NCBI RefSeq assembly: GCF_033958435.1
Contig: NC_134160.1
Location: forward strand, 16,913,001-16,977,000
Source of the DNA: Carettochelys insculpta
Taxonomy: Eukaryota > Chordata > Testudines > Carettochelyidae
Reading direction: 5' to 3'
Length of the DNA: 64,000 nucleotides
The stretch's first letter is position 1. Each line of letters opens with the position of its first letter. Under the pieces are notes generated by a model. The model saw only the letters and a program-made list of their open reading frames with translations. It was not told where the DNA came from and ran no database searches. A program made the translations under genes and the position numbers. Below are positions 32,076 to 45,796 of this stretch, piece by piece.

Positions 32076-35000
32076 TTCGTGGGTGAGATTCCTATTCCTA
32101 CTGGGAAGCAGGTAGCGTAATAGTCATTGACACCTGGAATCAATATCACTGTTGATAATCATTACAAGTTTGTATGTTAGAGTAAAGGCTAAATCCCCCC
32201 TAAATGATTTAGGCACCTACCTCTCACTAAGGGACCTAACCCATTATAATGCAACATTGCTGGAGGAAAGCTATCACCTTTGCCTAGGCTCAGCAAAGGG
32301 GATCTGGTGTTTTTCTAAAGTGGTGGGATTGTTTTTTCAGGTCTGTTATGAAAAATGCTGGCTCTGGAGGGTCCTGAAAGGGGCCTGCTTAACCCTCTGA
32401 TTTGTTTGTTTTTTTGTGCAACGTGCTTTATATGAAAAATGTGAAGGTGCAGATCTGAACTCGGTACCCAGTATAAATCCAGAGTAATTTCCCAGGACAT
32501 TATTCTGATTCTGCACCGTTTTCCCCAGTGAAGCGTATTTGGAGATCTGCTTCTTTTAGGGTTTCTCTGGGGAAACCTTAGAACCTGTTTTTGCAGGGAG
32601 CTGGGCACAAGCACAGTCTCCACAGTGCTCAGCATCTCATGGCTCAAGCCAATTGGTTGTGCTCTTGTCTGTCTGTCTCACCATCTTGCACTGGCTTTTC
32701 AGTATTTCAGCCTGAGGGTTAACAGTCCTGGGCTTTGGCCAGTGCCCGTGACTTAGGAAAGGGCTCTTCCCTTTGCGAGCCAAACATCCCAGACATTAGT
32801 CACTATGTGTTTTATTTTTCATGAAGATTTGTGTGTCTCCTCATTCTTCTCCCGTTACAGAGTGAGCTTATAAGAGTCTTCACAGCTCCCACAGGTCGAC
32901 TTGAGGTTTTCATTAGTTTAAGATGTTGCTGGCTCGGGGTTATAGGTGCTACAGCCAAGAAACATGTTTAGGCGTTTGGATTACTCTTGTAAATTTTAAT
33001 TAATCACTTTGCTGCTGTATAAGGCAGCACTGGAGCACATACTTAATGCTCAGGTATTTCATTTCTTATAGCAGCATGGAACTGTGAGCTAAGAAATAAA
33101 GCCACAGGACAACAAATGTCTCCTTCCATGACAGTTTTATTTTAAAAGGATCTTTCTAAGCACATGATGAGACTGGAGAAATCTTATTTTATGGGTACAT
33201 ATTAATCCATTTTACTGCTGTTAAGTCTGCACTGTCCAGTGTGGAAACTGATAACTGGCAACATCTATCCATTTGTGAAGACAGCTTGGTAAATGTTGAT
33301 TCAAAAATGTTATCGTGTGCTGGCATTTTAGGGATTTCAAAGGCCACTCAGTGTCTATGTGCAGGGCCAGGCTGGTTCCTAAGGAGAAGTGTGCATTCTG
33401 GGTTACATCTTACTGCAGCAGCTGGGATTGAAGTGGCTCCAGGGTGTAGTCTGGTGGGCTGCTGAGCCCATTTACCGTCTCTAAATGTCTGTTTTTAAGA
33501 GGACAAGAATAAGCCTTTTGAAAGTAGGGTTTTATGCAAAAATAAAAGTTGTCATCTTTGCTCTTCTCCTGTCACCCACAGTGCCTCCCAGAATAGCCAG
33601 GCATAAACCATGGTGTAAGTCTAACTGTAAGCAGGGCTGCTGTGCTCTCTGACCTAGCTCTGTTTTCTGCCCCATGTCCATTACACCAGCCAGAAGCAGG
33701 AATCTGGACAGCCCAGTTGTGCATCACTAATCACCACTGTGCACAGCTAGTCATGAGAGGTGTGCACAGTGTCCTGTCCTCTCTCTCTTACCCACTGCTC
33801 TTCCTCCTGAACCACCAGTGCCCAGCCTCCAAGCAGCAGAAAGCAGCGTGTCAGTAAATCAACATCTGAGACAGTTGTCTCTTCAGCTGAGCTTCTCTGA
33901 AGCTGTGAACTACAGCAGTGTTTCCATGTGGAAATTGAAGTAGCTTCTGTCATGCAGCACTTCACGCACATACATATGAGTTCTGCACCACACACATTAC
34001 ATGAGTGATGCTTTGCCAAGAAAATGTTTAACTTTCAACCTTAAGAAAAATAGTGAATTTGTGGGAGGAGGAATGGCTGAGTTAGGGATGAGTAAGAGAT
34101 GTCGAATCTGTCAGCTACGCCACCAGTTCAAACCATTCCTGGCTGGAAGTAACAACTTGTTTCCATCCAATGATTATTTGACAGCCCGTGTGAAATGGCC
34201 ACAGAAGCTGCCACAGTCAGTATGGGCTGCAGCCCGTTTTTGGCAGGCTCAGCAGACAGACCAAGCAAGGTATTTATTGAGGGGCATAAACTTTTTACGT
34301 CAGGCCCCACTTTTCGTCCCTGTCTACTGTCATTCAAACCAATGGAAATTTTGGTTATGTTCACCTTTCAGTGTGTGTAAGAAAACATGTTTATAGAATG
34401 TAAAAACTTTATTGATCAGTATATAAATGTGAGTACGCCAACATAAAAACAGGAACAGATCTCACCATTTGAGTGAGACGGATGAGCTGAGACCCAGCAT
34501 CCAATCATGCTGCACACACCCCCTTATGAAATTTCTTGCTTCCCCTCCCCCAAGGGGGGCCCGTCCCCTACCTTGTGCACCCCTAGCGTAGAGCATGGTC
34601 AGTGTGAGCTTTCCTCCCAGCCATCGGGATAATTTCAACCAAATAGGAATGAGGCATGGCAGTTGGCATTGTGCACAGGGCTGCTCAAGTCGTGGTGTGT
34701 GATACTCATCCTTTTGCAGTGGGCCCATGCACCTCTTAAGTCCCATTTAAATCCTATTTGTAAGCTGACGTGAAACTTGTGTGATGAATAGGACTTCTAT
34801 TGCCACTCTGCACAAGGGTGAGTTTCATCCAGTCTCCAGAGCTTTCAGTGCAGCACCTTTCACCAACATGAAATTCACTAAGAAATGAGCCAAAAGAAAG
34901 TCTAACAAAAACATAGGGCGAAAGCCTGAGTTAGTTCCACCGAAGTCAATGGGTAAAAAGCTATTTTATACTATGTCACGGGTCAGGCTTGTAATGTACA

Positions 35001-37782
35001 GTCATACAAAAGTATAGTGCTCAGACTGTAGTAAACATTCAATACAACTGAAAGCGAGGTTATAAAGAGAAAGGGATAGAAGGTGATTAGTGGGAAAGGC
35101 ATCTGAATCTGCACTTCCTCACATTTGTAAGTGCTGGCATTTGGGATGTATATTATTACGTATCCAAACAGACAATCGGTGAAAGGGAGATCAGAGACTC
35201 ACAGGAATTAGGGATGGGGGAAGCAGATTAGATTAAATCTATTCTGTGTCTCCACAGCCAGTTCACATTTGTTCCCAACACTGCATTTGCTCATGCTTTG
35301 TGGAGATTAGTGTTAACTGGGCTTGTGGACCTTGCACCACTTTCCCGTGGTACAGTATCAAAGATCTCTCTGGCAGAAGGCTTTCTAATATTCATCTTCA
35401 ATTTCCATCTCTGTAATTTTACCCCTGAATGTGGTTGTACCTCTCTTATTGCTGGCACTCCTGGCACTTACTCCGTTCAGTTATCTGGGGGTCCCTCTCA
35501 CCCACTTTTGCTTAGCGAAAATCTACTTCTTTACCTTTTGTAGCTGTCCCCCAGTCGTTCTCTTCAGCCGTTGGTCATTTGGTTGCTCTGCCCTCTTATG
35601 GACCAGTTAGTGGAACATTTTTCTAGTACTTGTCCTGAGCTCAAGATAATCTTGGCTTTTGTGTGACAACCCTGAACAGTGCTTGGCGTGGAGTTGCCGT
35701 ACCCTGTGAGATGTCCCTGAGAGATTTTACCTCAGGCAAACAGGTCTGTGTGAAGGAAGAAGGAAGTGACCATCACCCTGCCTTGCTTCTGGCATTCTAT
35801 TCCTGGGTAACAGGACAGGCTGTGTTTGTGAGGGAGCCACAGAGACAGAGACAACCTCGGAGTGTGTGTGTGTAGGAGCCTTGGTGTTTATTGCAAGAGG
35901 CACTTAAAGGATCTGATTTCCTGTGATCTTACCCGTCTTGCATTTCAACAGTGTTCTGCTCTACCTCTTCCCCTGTGAACTTGGAAGAGGAATGGACAGA
36001 GGCTTGGTACGGCAGCCTCTGAGGAGGTGGCACAATCTAGGCGTAATAAATCCTACAAGTCATCAGGCCTGGGAACCAAACCATATACCCAGGCCTGACC
36101 TCTATTCACAGGTACAGTCCTGCTCGTCCCATGCATTCCTGACTGTCTAGGACCAGCATAATGATTTCCGACAAACCTGTCCTCAAACCTGCTGATCAAC
36201 AACTCAGTCTCCTGCTTATGCCTTAACCATCTGCTGCCAAGGGTGTTCCCTGGAGAGTCTGCCAGTCAGCAGAGCAGATGGAAAGCTTGTAGGCTGTGGC
36301 TTAGATTGTTTTTTTGGACCTTGCATACAACCATCTGTTGGGAGGGAGCCACAGGCTTGAGTTACTTGCCTGGGACAAGGTGCTGTGGTAGCTTGTGGGG
36401 AGGAGGATGCAAACAGGATGAAGAAAATAACCCTCCTTTGGAGCCTTCAGGGAGCCCGGACCTGGCTGAACAGCAGTGAGACATCAGCATGTATCCTGGG
36501 TTTCCATCCCCATCACTTCTGGCAGCCTACAGCCCAGACAATGCTGGGCTAGCAGAAAAGTTTAGTTCCAGTGCAACTCTGACTCCCGTTGCCAGTGACA
36601 ACCTGGTTCTGAGTTTATCAAGTGTATATATAGAAATGGTTGTTGCTATAGCAACTGTCCAGTGCTTTTTAAAATGGAGCTGTCAGTTTCTCAGGTTGAG
36701 AAGCAGCAGAGTGGTGCTGCTCACCGGGAGGCAAACGGCTGGTTTTGATCCCTTCTGCAAAAGGTTCCAAATCTACTGTGCTGGGCATGTCAGGGGCCCT
36801 TCTACAAGGGGTGCTGTCAGCCCCACTGGGAGAAGGGGCAGTGGTGCTGCTGCTGTTGTTTTGATGCCTGAAGTGATCCACCCGTTCAGCTCTGACCTGA
36901 CACTGCAGTAAATATTGTGTGGCTGCTGAAATGTTCAATGTTGTTGTTGATTGTTTTTCCCTCCTTTGGGGTGATTTCTCTGTCTCCCTGTTAAACCGTG
37001 CTGCCTGGAGCTGCCAGGGTCCCTCTTTGACTGGGTGCTCCTACTGAAAACCGAAAGCCAAAATATCAGAGTTAAACCACAGCACCAGAAAAGAACCTCT
37101 GACCTCACCAGAAGGTAATAAATTATAAAACACAGATGAAGACTCCAGCGGCGTGCAGCTCATGGCACAGGAGAGCAGGTGGTACTTAAGGATTGAATGT
37201 TGTACCTGGCAAAACAACCTTCTGACACTTTGTAGAAAGAGGATGGGATGAGGTGCAGGGGGATCGTAGCAGGAGGAAGGCTTGCCTTGTAGTTGTAAAG
37301 CTTAGTGTGGCTTTGGTGACGGTACCTGCAGTGTGGTTGCTGTTGCAGGTAGAACTCCTGATACTCCTGTAGTTCCCCTCCCTTCCATTGTAGCAGATGG
37401 ATGGGTTCTGATTTCACCTGCCTTCCAAAGGGCGTATTCCCAAGTTTCTGGGGGATGGAGGTGTTAGAACTGAGAGTGGCAGACCTGCCAAGCATCATGT
37501 GTTTGCAGGAAGTGTCGGTCATGGGCAATCCTGGCATGCTTTCTTATATTTCAGTGACTGTATTTGAGAGAGAGAAATCCTTTGGCTTAGAAGAAGGTGC
37601 AATGATGAGTGCCAGGTGACCACAGGTGCTGGTTTTAACTCTTCTGCTCAGGCTTCTTAATATTTCTGTGCAGCTCATGATCCTTAGTAGCGAGCAAGGC
37701 CACATATCCCCATCCAGCTTGCAAGTGTCTATTATGCCCCTCTGGTTCATTACGAGTAAAGTACTGGCAACATTGCAGAATA
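32076..37782. other. Unassigned interval
   Basis: About 5.7 kb in which no gene, RNA or named repeat could be supported. Frames such as 36489-36911 (140 codons) and 34001-34396 (131 codons) have no domain and no codon-use signal by eye. Confidence 0.3.
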
Positions 37783-38490
37783 GGGTTGCCAGGCGTTTGA
37801 TTTTTTCAGTAGAAATGTCCAATCGAACAGGGACCCTGGCAACTCCAGGTGGCACTGCTAAACATGAAAGCAGGGCTAAGGCAGGCTCCCTACCTTACGT
37901 GGTGCCACAGGGCTCCTGAAAGGAGCCAGCATATTCCTCAGGCACCAGGCAAAGGGGTGACCAGGGAGCCTCTGTGCTCTGCCCTGCCCCAAGCACCAGC
38001 TCTGCAGACCCTATTTGCCAGGAACTCTAGTCAGTGGAAGCTGCAGGGATGGTACTAGCAGGCCCATGTACCATGTAAAGCTGGACATGCCACTTGCTTC
38101 TGGTAGCCACTGGGAGCCCCCTTGAGCACCCAAACTCCCTCGAGAGCCCGCATTTCCTCCTGTGCTCTAAACTTCTCAGCCTCAGCCTGGCACCCCCTTA
38201 TTTCTGGCCCCACTCTGGAACCTGCTATCACAGCCAGAGCCCTCCCGTGCTCCACTGCAACCCCCTGCTCCAGCCCAGAGTCCCCTCTCACATTCTGAAA
38301 CCCAAGCCCCTCATCCCCATGCCAGAGCGCCCACTTCCCCAACTGGAGCTCTCACCTCCTCCCACTCGCCAACCTCCTGCCCCAGCTCAGGGAAAGTGAA
38401 CAGGGGCTGGGGAGAACAAGCTACAGAGGGAGCAGAAATGGAGTTAGCAGAGGCGTGGCCTCCAGGAGGGGACGGGGCAAGGCATCGACC
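37783..38490. mobile_element. GC-rich dispersed repeat beginning AGGGTTGCCAGGCG
   Basis: The order of phrases matches an abundant turtle repeat I recognise: AGGGTTGCCAGGCG, AGGGACCCTGGCAACTCC, GGCTAAGGCAGGCTCCCTAC, CCAAGCACCAGCTC, then a C-rich run with repeated AGCCC.C/CCCTC motifs and CAGCTCAGGGAAAGTGAACA. Short open frames in the C-rich part on both strands are compositional. The class (probably a non-autonomous DNA transposon) is unresolved and the right limit is approximate. Confidence 0.55.
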
Positions 38491-39060
38491 TTGGAATCCT
38501 AATACTCAGTGTTCCAAAGGCTTTTTCACAAACACCCATGCAACTCATGAGCAAAGTGTGTGTTGTGCCACTCTCAGGAGAGTACAAGGGCTGCTTCTGC
38601 TCTGAGTTGTGCCATTACCTCAACTGGACTGGCTGCCTTGGCCATAGTTAAGAAGCTTTCCATCTGTAGGGCACTGATGTGATCCCAGAGCAGCTCAGCA
38701 GGGATTAATAACTGTGCCCATCAGTTAGGCATGAGATGAGTACAGTGAATCTTAGTTCTAGCTACCATGTTGTATGAAGGCATCACCACACTTTGCACTA
38801 ATTGGTGCAGTCTGCAGAGAAGGCCTGGCAATTGAGTCACCCTGTTGCACTTAGAGGCAGGCCCTTTCCCTGATCTGAACAGTGGCATGCTGTCGGGGCA
38901 ATGTTTGGGCCCATGTTCTGTCAATTAAAGAGAAGACTTCATTCATCAGGGCTGTGACCCAACCTGCTTTCATGGCATTAAATCCATTTTTTTTCACATT
39001 TATGTGTGTGATTATATGCAATTACATTGCAGTATACAGTGTTGCAGGTTGATGAAACTT
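38491..39060. other. Unassigned interval
   Basis: No gene or repeat recognised before the LINE fragment. Confidence 0.35.
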
Positions 39061-40110
39061 TGTGGAGAGTTTGTGGAAACTGCTGCAACCCCATGGCATC
39101 CCATCCACAATTATTAGCCTGATTCATTCAACGTGCGAATCTTCGACTTGCCAAGTTGTTCACAATGATGTCTTGACAGAATTCTTCAGCATACTCTCAG
39201 GAGTGCAACAAGGATGCCTATTGTCACCTTTCCTGTCCTTGATCACAATGAACTGGACAACAGATGGCCATCAACAAGGCTTTCAGTGGACACTTTTCAG
39301 AGAGGTAGAGATTTTGCTGATGATATCACCCTCCTTTCACACCAACATGAAAGAATGGAAGAAAAGGTCATAACACTAGACAAAACTGCCGAAATGACTG
39401 GACTGAGTTTTAACATGGGAAAGACCAAGGCAACAAGGATCAACCAGTCCAACAACACCATTGTCACACTGTGAGAGGATGACCTGTCAGATGTGGAGCA
39501 GTTCACCTGCTTTTGGAGTATTATGAGCAGAGATGGAAGAACAGATAAGGATATCAGTGCCAGGACAGGGAAAGCCACAGCTGCATTCAAGACGCTCCAT
39601 CACATATGGAGTTCTCAAACAGTATCTGCAAATATGAAACTGTGGATCTTCAACACAAATGTGAAGAGTGTGCTCTTGTATGGATGTGAGACCTGGCATA
39701 CTAAAAAGTCTTCAAATCACAGGCTACAGACATTCATAAGCAGATGCCTGAGGTACATCCTTCACATCAAATGGCAAGAACACAAATGTCACAAATGGGG
39801 AACTTTCGAACAGAGCAGGACAAAAATCACTTGACATTCAAATCAAAAGAAGAAAGTGGGGGTGGCCAGGCCACACTCTCAGAAAACCATCATTCTGCAT
39901 AACCATCGTTGTGCATTGTGCTTGTCCATCAAGCTCTCATGTGGAACCTGCAAGGAAAACACAAAGACGACGACCTTGGAAAACATGAAGAAGATCTCCT
40001 GAGACTGAAGGACAACACATGAGGTACTTCTGGAGCTAGCTAGAAGTTTTATCCCAAGACAGAGGGAAGTGGAGGAGATTTATAGATGACCTATGCTCCA
40101 GTCAGAGTAC
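39061..40110 (+). pseudogene. Non-LTR retrotransposon fragment, RT and C-terminal region
   Basis: Frames 39062-39373, 39214-39474 and 39493-39834 together cover the RT palm and the C-terminal part. Visible motifs are GVQQGCLLSPF (about 39200), the catalytic FADD at 39313-39324 followed by ITLLSHQHERMEEK, then NTNVKSVLLYGCETW (about 39655-39700) and the LRYILHIKW segment (about 39750). At least two frameshifts separate the pieces. It differs from the LINE at 9940-11985, which lacks the YGCETW arrangement at this spacing. The clade is not determined. Confidence 0.75.
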
Positions 40111-42004
40111 AAGGGTTTCACTAGTAATAGTAGAACAAATTAGCTCATTAAATGGCTTGCATAAGGTGCACAAAACTTGGCACTTATCAAAAGGAAATCA
40201 AACTCTATTGCACTTACTTTACCTGCATTCAAAATCATGAAATCTTCCTGAAATGATTCATCTGAAGCCACAGCCCCAGTGGCACAGATTTGTCTTGTGC
40301 AGAGCTGCTCCATGGAAAAGAACAGGGAGTTGAGCTAAACATACATTTTAAGCTGCAAAATTGTGCAAGCTGGTTTGAGCTATTTCTGGAGCATGCTGTA
40401 ATATATGCGTCTAGCTTCACTCTCTTCAGCAACTGCCAAATGTTTTTCATGCAGTAAAGAAAGTAAAGGAGAAAAACACTACTCTTGAGCCAGAATTTCC
40501 ATGTACTCCCTAAACTGTGGCTGCAAAAGCTTGCATGTGTGCACACAAACATGTAATTAAATGCATCAGTTACAAGAGAAATGTTGCACTGAGACAAGAA
40601 TCTGCTGAATCTAGTGTCAGTTCAGCCACTAACTCATTGTGTGGCCTAGGGTTAGCCAAAACACTCTCTTTACTGTTGTTTATTACTAAGAGGCAGTCCA
40701 GAATTTTTGACAACACTTTATCAGAAAATACTGTTTTGTCAAAACTCAGGCTTTTTGTTAAAATGTATCATTTTTGGCGGAAGTTTTATCATGGTGATTT
40801 GGGTTCAGGACAAAATTTCTAGTCAAACTCAGAGAGCCGGCCAAACCCACCCAAAAATAATCAGTAGCGTAGGTATGTTAGGGCACTTACTTGGAATCTG
40901 GCAATCAGGCAGAGCAAGAACTTGACTCATGATCTGGCATGTCGCATTGGTGCCCTGTCCTGTGTTCTAGAATCAGCTTCTCATTCTCTGAACAATGGAT
41001 ATTTAATAATTTATGCAAAGTGGAACAGCTTCAGAAGTCAAGAGTGACTCTGGTTCCTAGTGGTTAGGACAATCAACTCGTTGACGCTCTGCAAAAATCC
41101 CACAGTGGACAAACCCATAGTCTGAAAAAGAATGGGAGAAAAGTATGTCAAGATACAGGAGATAGAATAGAGAATAACAACAAAGGATGGTCAGTTTCAT
41201 TATCTCCAGTGGACCCATGAAGAAATTGACACTGAGAAGGGAAGTGACAAATGAGAGAAAAAGCTGGGTAGATAACCCAGGTCACTTGACTTTTTCTCTG
41301 GTGTCCTCTTCCCCAGACTCTGCTGCCGAGGAGGACAGCAAAGGGAAAGAAAGAAAGAAAATAAGGCTCAGACAGGAAGCTTTGGGAGGATGAACATGCT
41401 TCTGAATTGAATATTTTCAGTCCCTGCTAGAGTGGTGTCCTGGCTGTTTCTAGCAAACAGGTCTGACAGTGACACCAGCAGTAGCAGAGGGGTGGAGAGG
41501 CAGCTGACAGATTTGCGGCTGTTTTCTTTCTGGAAAGCTGAGAGGTACAAAGTGCAAGCCATTAGTGCGCATCAATGTGTGGCAGGACACACATTCCCTT
41601 GCTCACGTTAATGGAGCTGGGTGAGGTTATTGGAAGGTGTGGTTTCCAGGGTAAGGCAGATGGTGGGCTGTGTTCTTGGTGTATGGAGACTCCAACCCTG
41701 TTGTGTCTCCCAGAGGGGTGAAGACACCTAGGGATACGTGTAAACGACAGTGAGGGTAATTAAAAAGAGAATAAACTGCAGTTTTCACACCGTCATGGAA
41801 GTTCCCTGTCATGAAGTTTGTGTCACTCAGTGAAAGAGCCTTCATTCAGTCAGACTTGAGATAAGGTGTCTGATGGGCAGAGCATTCATTCTTTAGTGCT
41901 CTATATGGGAGGCACTCCTGCGTGTGAGCAGCAACACATGCGGACTAGCATGCCTACATTTTGTTCCTTCCTACGCTGGCAGTAACGTCAGATGCTTAAC
42001 ATTA
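40111..42004. other. Unassigned interval
   Basis: No supported gene. Short MIR-like phrases occur near 40600-40660 and 41210-41290 but are too weak to call. Confidence 0.35.
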
Positions 42005-42118
42005 AAGCAAGGGACTGAGGGTCACAAATCCTTGGTCCTCTTCCTTTTCTGCCCTGATGTAGTATGTAATCTCTGGCACATCACTTACCCTTTCAGTGTT
42101 GTCTCAGAGGAGACCTTT
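42005..42118 (+). repeat. MIR/CORE-type SINE remnant
   Basis: Phrases AGGGACTGAGGGTCACAAAT and TCTCTGGCACATCACTTACC fall in the order of the central MIR core. Weak and truncated. Confidence 0.35.
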
Positions 42119-42157
42119 GTACAGCCAGGCAAATAATGCCCATGTCCTAGCTGCACT

Positions 42158-42814
42158 AGCTGCGTCTACACGTGCATGCTACTTCGAAGTAGCGGCACCA
42201 ACTTCGACGTTAGGCGGCGAGACGTCGAAGTCGCTAACCTCATGAGGAGATAGGAATAGCGCCCTACTTTGACGTTCAACGTCGAAGTAGGGACCGTGTA
42301 GACGATCCGCGTCCCGCAACGTCGAAATTGCTGGGTCCTCCATGGCGGCCATCAGCTGTGGGGTTGAGAGATGCTCTCTCTCCAGCCCCTGCGGGGCTCC
42401 ATGGTCACCGTGGGCAGCAGCCCTTAGCCCAGGGCTTCTGGCTGCTGCTGCGGCAGCTGGGGATCTATGCTGCAGGCACAGGGTCTGCAACCAGTTGTCA
42501 GCTCTGTGTATCTTGTGTTGTTTAGTGCAACTGTGTCTGGGAGGGGCCCTTTAAGGGAGCGGCTTGCTGTTGAGTCCGCCCTGTGACCCTGTCTGCAGCT
42601 GTGCCTGGCATCCCTATTTCGATGTGTGCTACTTTGACGTGTAGACGTTCCCTCGCTGCGCCTATTTCGATGTTGGGCTGAGCAACGTCGATGTTGAACA
42701 TCGACGTTGCCAGCCCTGGAGGACGTGTAGACGTTATTCATCGAAATAGCCTATTTCGATGTCGCAACATCGAAATAAGCTATTTCGATGTAGGCTTCAC
42801 GTGTAGACGTAGCC
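42158..42814. mobile_element. TIR element family A, copy 2 (657 bp, internal deletion)
   Basis: Same termini as copy 1, flanked by ACT on both sides (42155-42157, 42815-42817). It lacks 54 bases relative to copy 1. The missing part is a palindromic block lying between two AACTTCGA direct repeats. The minus-strand frames remain open (42179-42490, 103 codons; 42424-42741, 105 codons) because 54 is a multiple of three. Confidence 0.85.
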
Positions 42815-44335
42815 ACTGTGATACTACATGATGTAAAGTTTGTAGAACTGCTTTCAGAGCATCAGAAGGGAGGTGCTGGATTCCTATAAAGTATCACTTA
42901 CGGTACTATTGTTATTGTGCAAAAGTTCTATTGATGGTTAATACCTTTGAAAGTTTATTCATGAGATACTTTTCCACTGCACAAAGTTACAAGAAAATGT
43001 ACCTAGCCTTGCTGCTCAAGAACTGGATGGTTTTAACATGCCATCTCACTTCTGATATTATAAGCTCTGCACACATACCGAACTGTAGGTCCATGTGCAC
43101 ACTGTTACATCTGTGCCTATTGCTGGGTTGTAATTCATGTCAGGTTCTCCCACACATTGGTGACGGTAGGGTTTTAATCACCTAGGTAGAAAGATAAGAT
43201 CCACATAAGCAGAACATATACAAAACTTTAAATCCACTGGGAGAGTAGAATTTTTCCCACATAATTCTCCTCTCCTAGTAGTGTGATGCTGAGATTCAAA
43301 GGGAAAACAAAACATGGAGCGGGCTGAAATATTAAATGTAGGTAATAGAATTTATTTGGGAATGAAGGGCACTGGGTTAACATTGGGTTTGAGCCTTCCA
43401 GAAACTGCAGTTTTTATGCTAGTGGGAAAAATGTAAGTTTTTGATTACACATATATTATATTCAATATTTTTCTCTGCTTACAGGAGACACTGTGCTTGC
43501 AGTGAGCTTTTTCTGTCCTTTTAGGAACACTTCTAGTTCTCTAGGGAGAGAAGCATTGTGGACAGGAATGTTGATAGGTGTAGAACACTACAGAAATTTG
43601 CCTGCTAAATAATTCTCAAGAAGGTGACTTATTTTAGTGAAAGGAATAATGAAGCCTTATGGAATTTAACAGAAAACGGTACCTTTTCTAATGTTTGTGA
43701 CATGTCCTATTGAATTTAATGGTAATATAGCCATATTGTAGAATCCCATAGGCAGTTTTACAAAAAATATATATACAAAGGTTCTTATTCTCCAGTAACT
43801 CCTATAGATTGTTACAGTTATTTATATAGACCCCTGCTGGTTTAATCCCCATGCAACTCACCAGGACTTCTCCTTAAGAGACAGTTGAAAACCTCAAAAA
43901 TCAACAGGTTTTTCTTTGTTCCAAATTAGAAGTTGTTCTTTCTGTGCAGTTCTTTTCCTTCAAACAAATGCTTTTGTTTATGATGATGATGATTATTATT
44001 ATTATTTTAAGCCAGCATGGACACTCCCAACGTTTATATTCAGCCCTATAGTACCAGAATGTTAAGAAACATCTTATGTACTGTGTTTGTGTATGGGCAT
44101 ACAATTGAAAAAGAGTATTAACGAAGGGTCTGATTGCAATTGCCAGTAAGTTACTAAACGTATTATTTTCAGTGGGTTAGATAGTAGAGAGAATGACTTG
44201 AAGAAATCTGCAGAACCCTTAAGAAGTCCAGTGTCATTAACTGGTTGTAGTAAGAGTTGGATTTGTGATTCTTTCTTCCCAGACACAAGAGAAAAATGAG
44301 TTTCACTGACCCAAGAAAGGACCAGGGCAGTGTGC
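42815..44335. other. Unassigned interval
   Basis: No gene. An (ATG)n/(ATT)n mixed microsatellite lies at 43979-44008. Confidence 0.4.
43979..44008. repeat. (TGA)n(TTA)n microsatellite
   Basis: Adjacent runs of TGA and TTA trinucleotides, about 30 bases. Confidence 0.9.
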
Positions 44336-44344
44336 TTGCTCGGA

Positions 44345-44550
44345 AAGGTCTGGGAGGAAGCTTAGTGCAGTAGATGGTGCATAGGTCCTGGGCTCAAACA
44401 TTGTGGGGTCTGTTTTTATTCTGGCACAGTGACATTGGGACTCGGCTTCAGGTTCCCCATCTGTAAAAAGAGGGATAATGTCATTTGCCTGCCTCACAAG
44501 TCTTCTGTGAGAATTAATTACCGATTATAAAGGGCGGAGAAACTCTCAGA
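44345..44550 (+). repeat. MIR SINE
   Basis: Recognisable from AGTAGATGGTGCATAGGTCC through the core to CCCATCTGTAAAAAGAGGGA, TAATGTCATTTGCCTGCCTC and GAGAATTAATTACCGATTAT, the normal order of MIR. It is among the best-preserved MIR copies in the window. Confidence 0.65.
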
Positions 44551-45796
44551 AAAAAGGTGCTGTCTGAGTTCAGAGTCTTACATTGGTCTTTCATTTCCAC
44601 TGTAGACCCTTGCTGTGCTTCCTTCGGTTTTCTCTGATTTCCATGCACAACATGCAAGCTGTCCTACCTAGCTGCTTGTTCACCCATTGCCAGTGCCCCC
44701 CCGGCTGGAGATTCTGGCCATTGCTTAGAACGGATGGAAGTTGGGGTTTATACGGCAGGGCCAACGCTGTTCTACTCAGTGTGCTCTGGGCTGGGGAGGA
44801 AAGCCAGCTGATGTGACACTGCCTGGCAGGGTTATTTTGCAGTAACAGCATAACCCTTCTGCAGAGGCTGTCTGACAGCACTTCTATTGACACTGCACGA
44901 TGGCAGCTGTCAGAGGCTTCCTCTTGCTGCTGTTATTCCTGCAACCATATTGTCTTTCCCTTAGGTCTGGATTAAATGGCTCTGCACAGCCCTTTGAAGA
45001 CCATATCTGTGGGTACATTTTCCTGACAGAGTACACGTGGACGAGTAAAAGTCAGCCCACTTTGTCTGACCCCTTAGAGTGCCGAGGAGGAATTCCCTGC
45101 TGTGAGTTGTAAGCACAGCTCTGTGACCTTCCCTCCTCTTGTTTGGGAAGACTGGCTCTTCCCTGGACTTTTACACAGTCTCCCTCCTAACAGAACCTTG
45201 GAAGCCAGTCCCATCCTTCTGCCCTTCTTCCCTACAGCCAGCCGCTGACACTAGCTTCCCACTGCTGATACGCTTGCATAGCTGTGTGCCAGTATCTTCC
45301 AAGACTCTACAGTCAGCTGCTAAGGTCCAGGCGGTCTCATCTTTGTTGCTGTTTGCCCCACAGCTTCTTCCTGCTCCTTTTTCTTAACCCTGAGAGTGAC
45401 CACTGACTCTCTCCCCACCCCTGGCTTTATACAAGCCCCATTTCTTCTTGTCCAGCCAAGCCTCAGGTTCAGTCAGTCCTGTATCGCCAGTCTACAGGTC
45501 ACCAGAGTAGCCCATCCTGTCAAGCAGCGCAGTCCCATCACTGGAGTTCAAACCAGAGGTCGGTGTCAGCCTCTGAGAGGCAGGCAGTATCATTTGCAGC
45601 AAGAGTTCCACTGCAACAAGTCTACCGGCTTCAGAGATCTGTCAGAGCTCCCTTTGATAGTCCACAACCTCCCAGTCCCTGCCCTTGTCCTTGTGGGAAT
45701 GGCTGTTCCTTGTAAATTTACACAGTGACACTGTGTCATGGGCATTATTTCAGAGTCTACAGAGCCCAATTAATTGAGCAGTGATCCCCCTGCAAC

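Noticed and set aside
36489..36911. Plus-strand open frame of 140 codons
   Set aside because: No domain, no splice context, and opposite-strand frames are also open. It is probably compositional.
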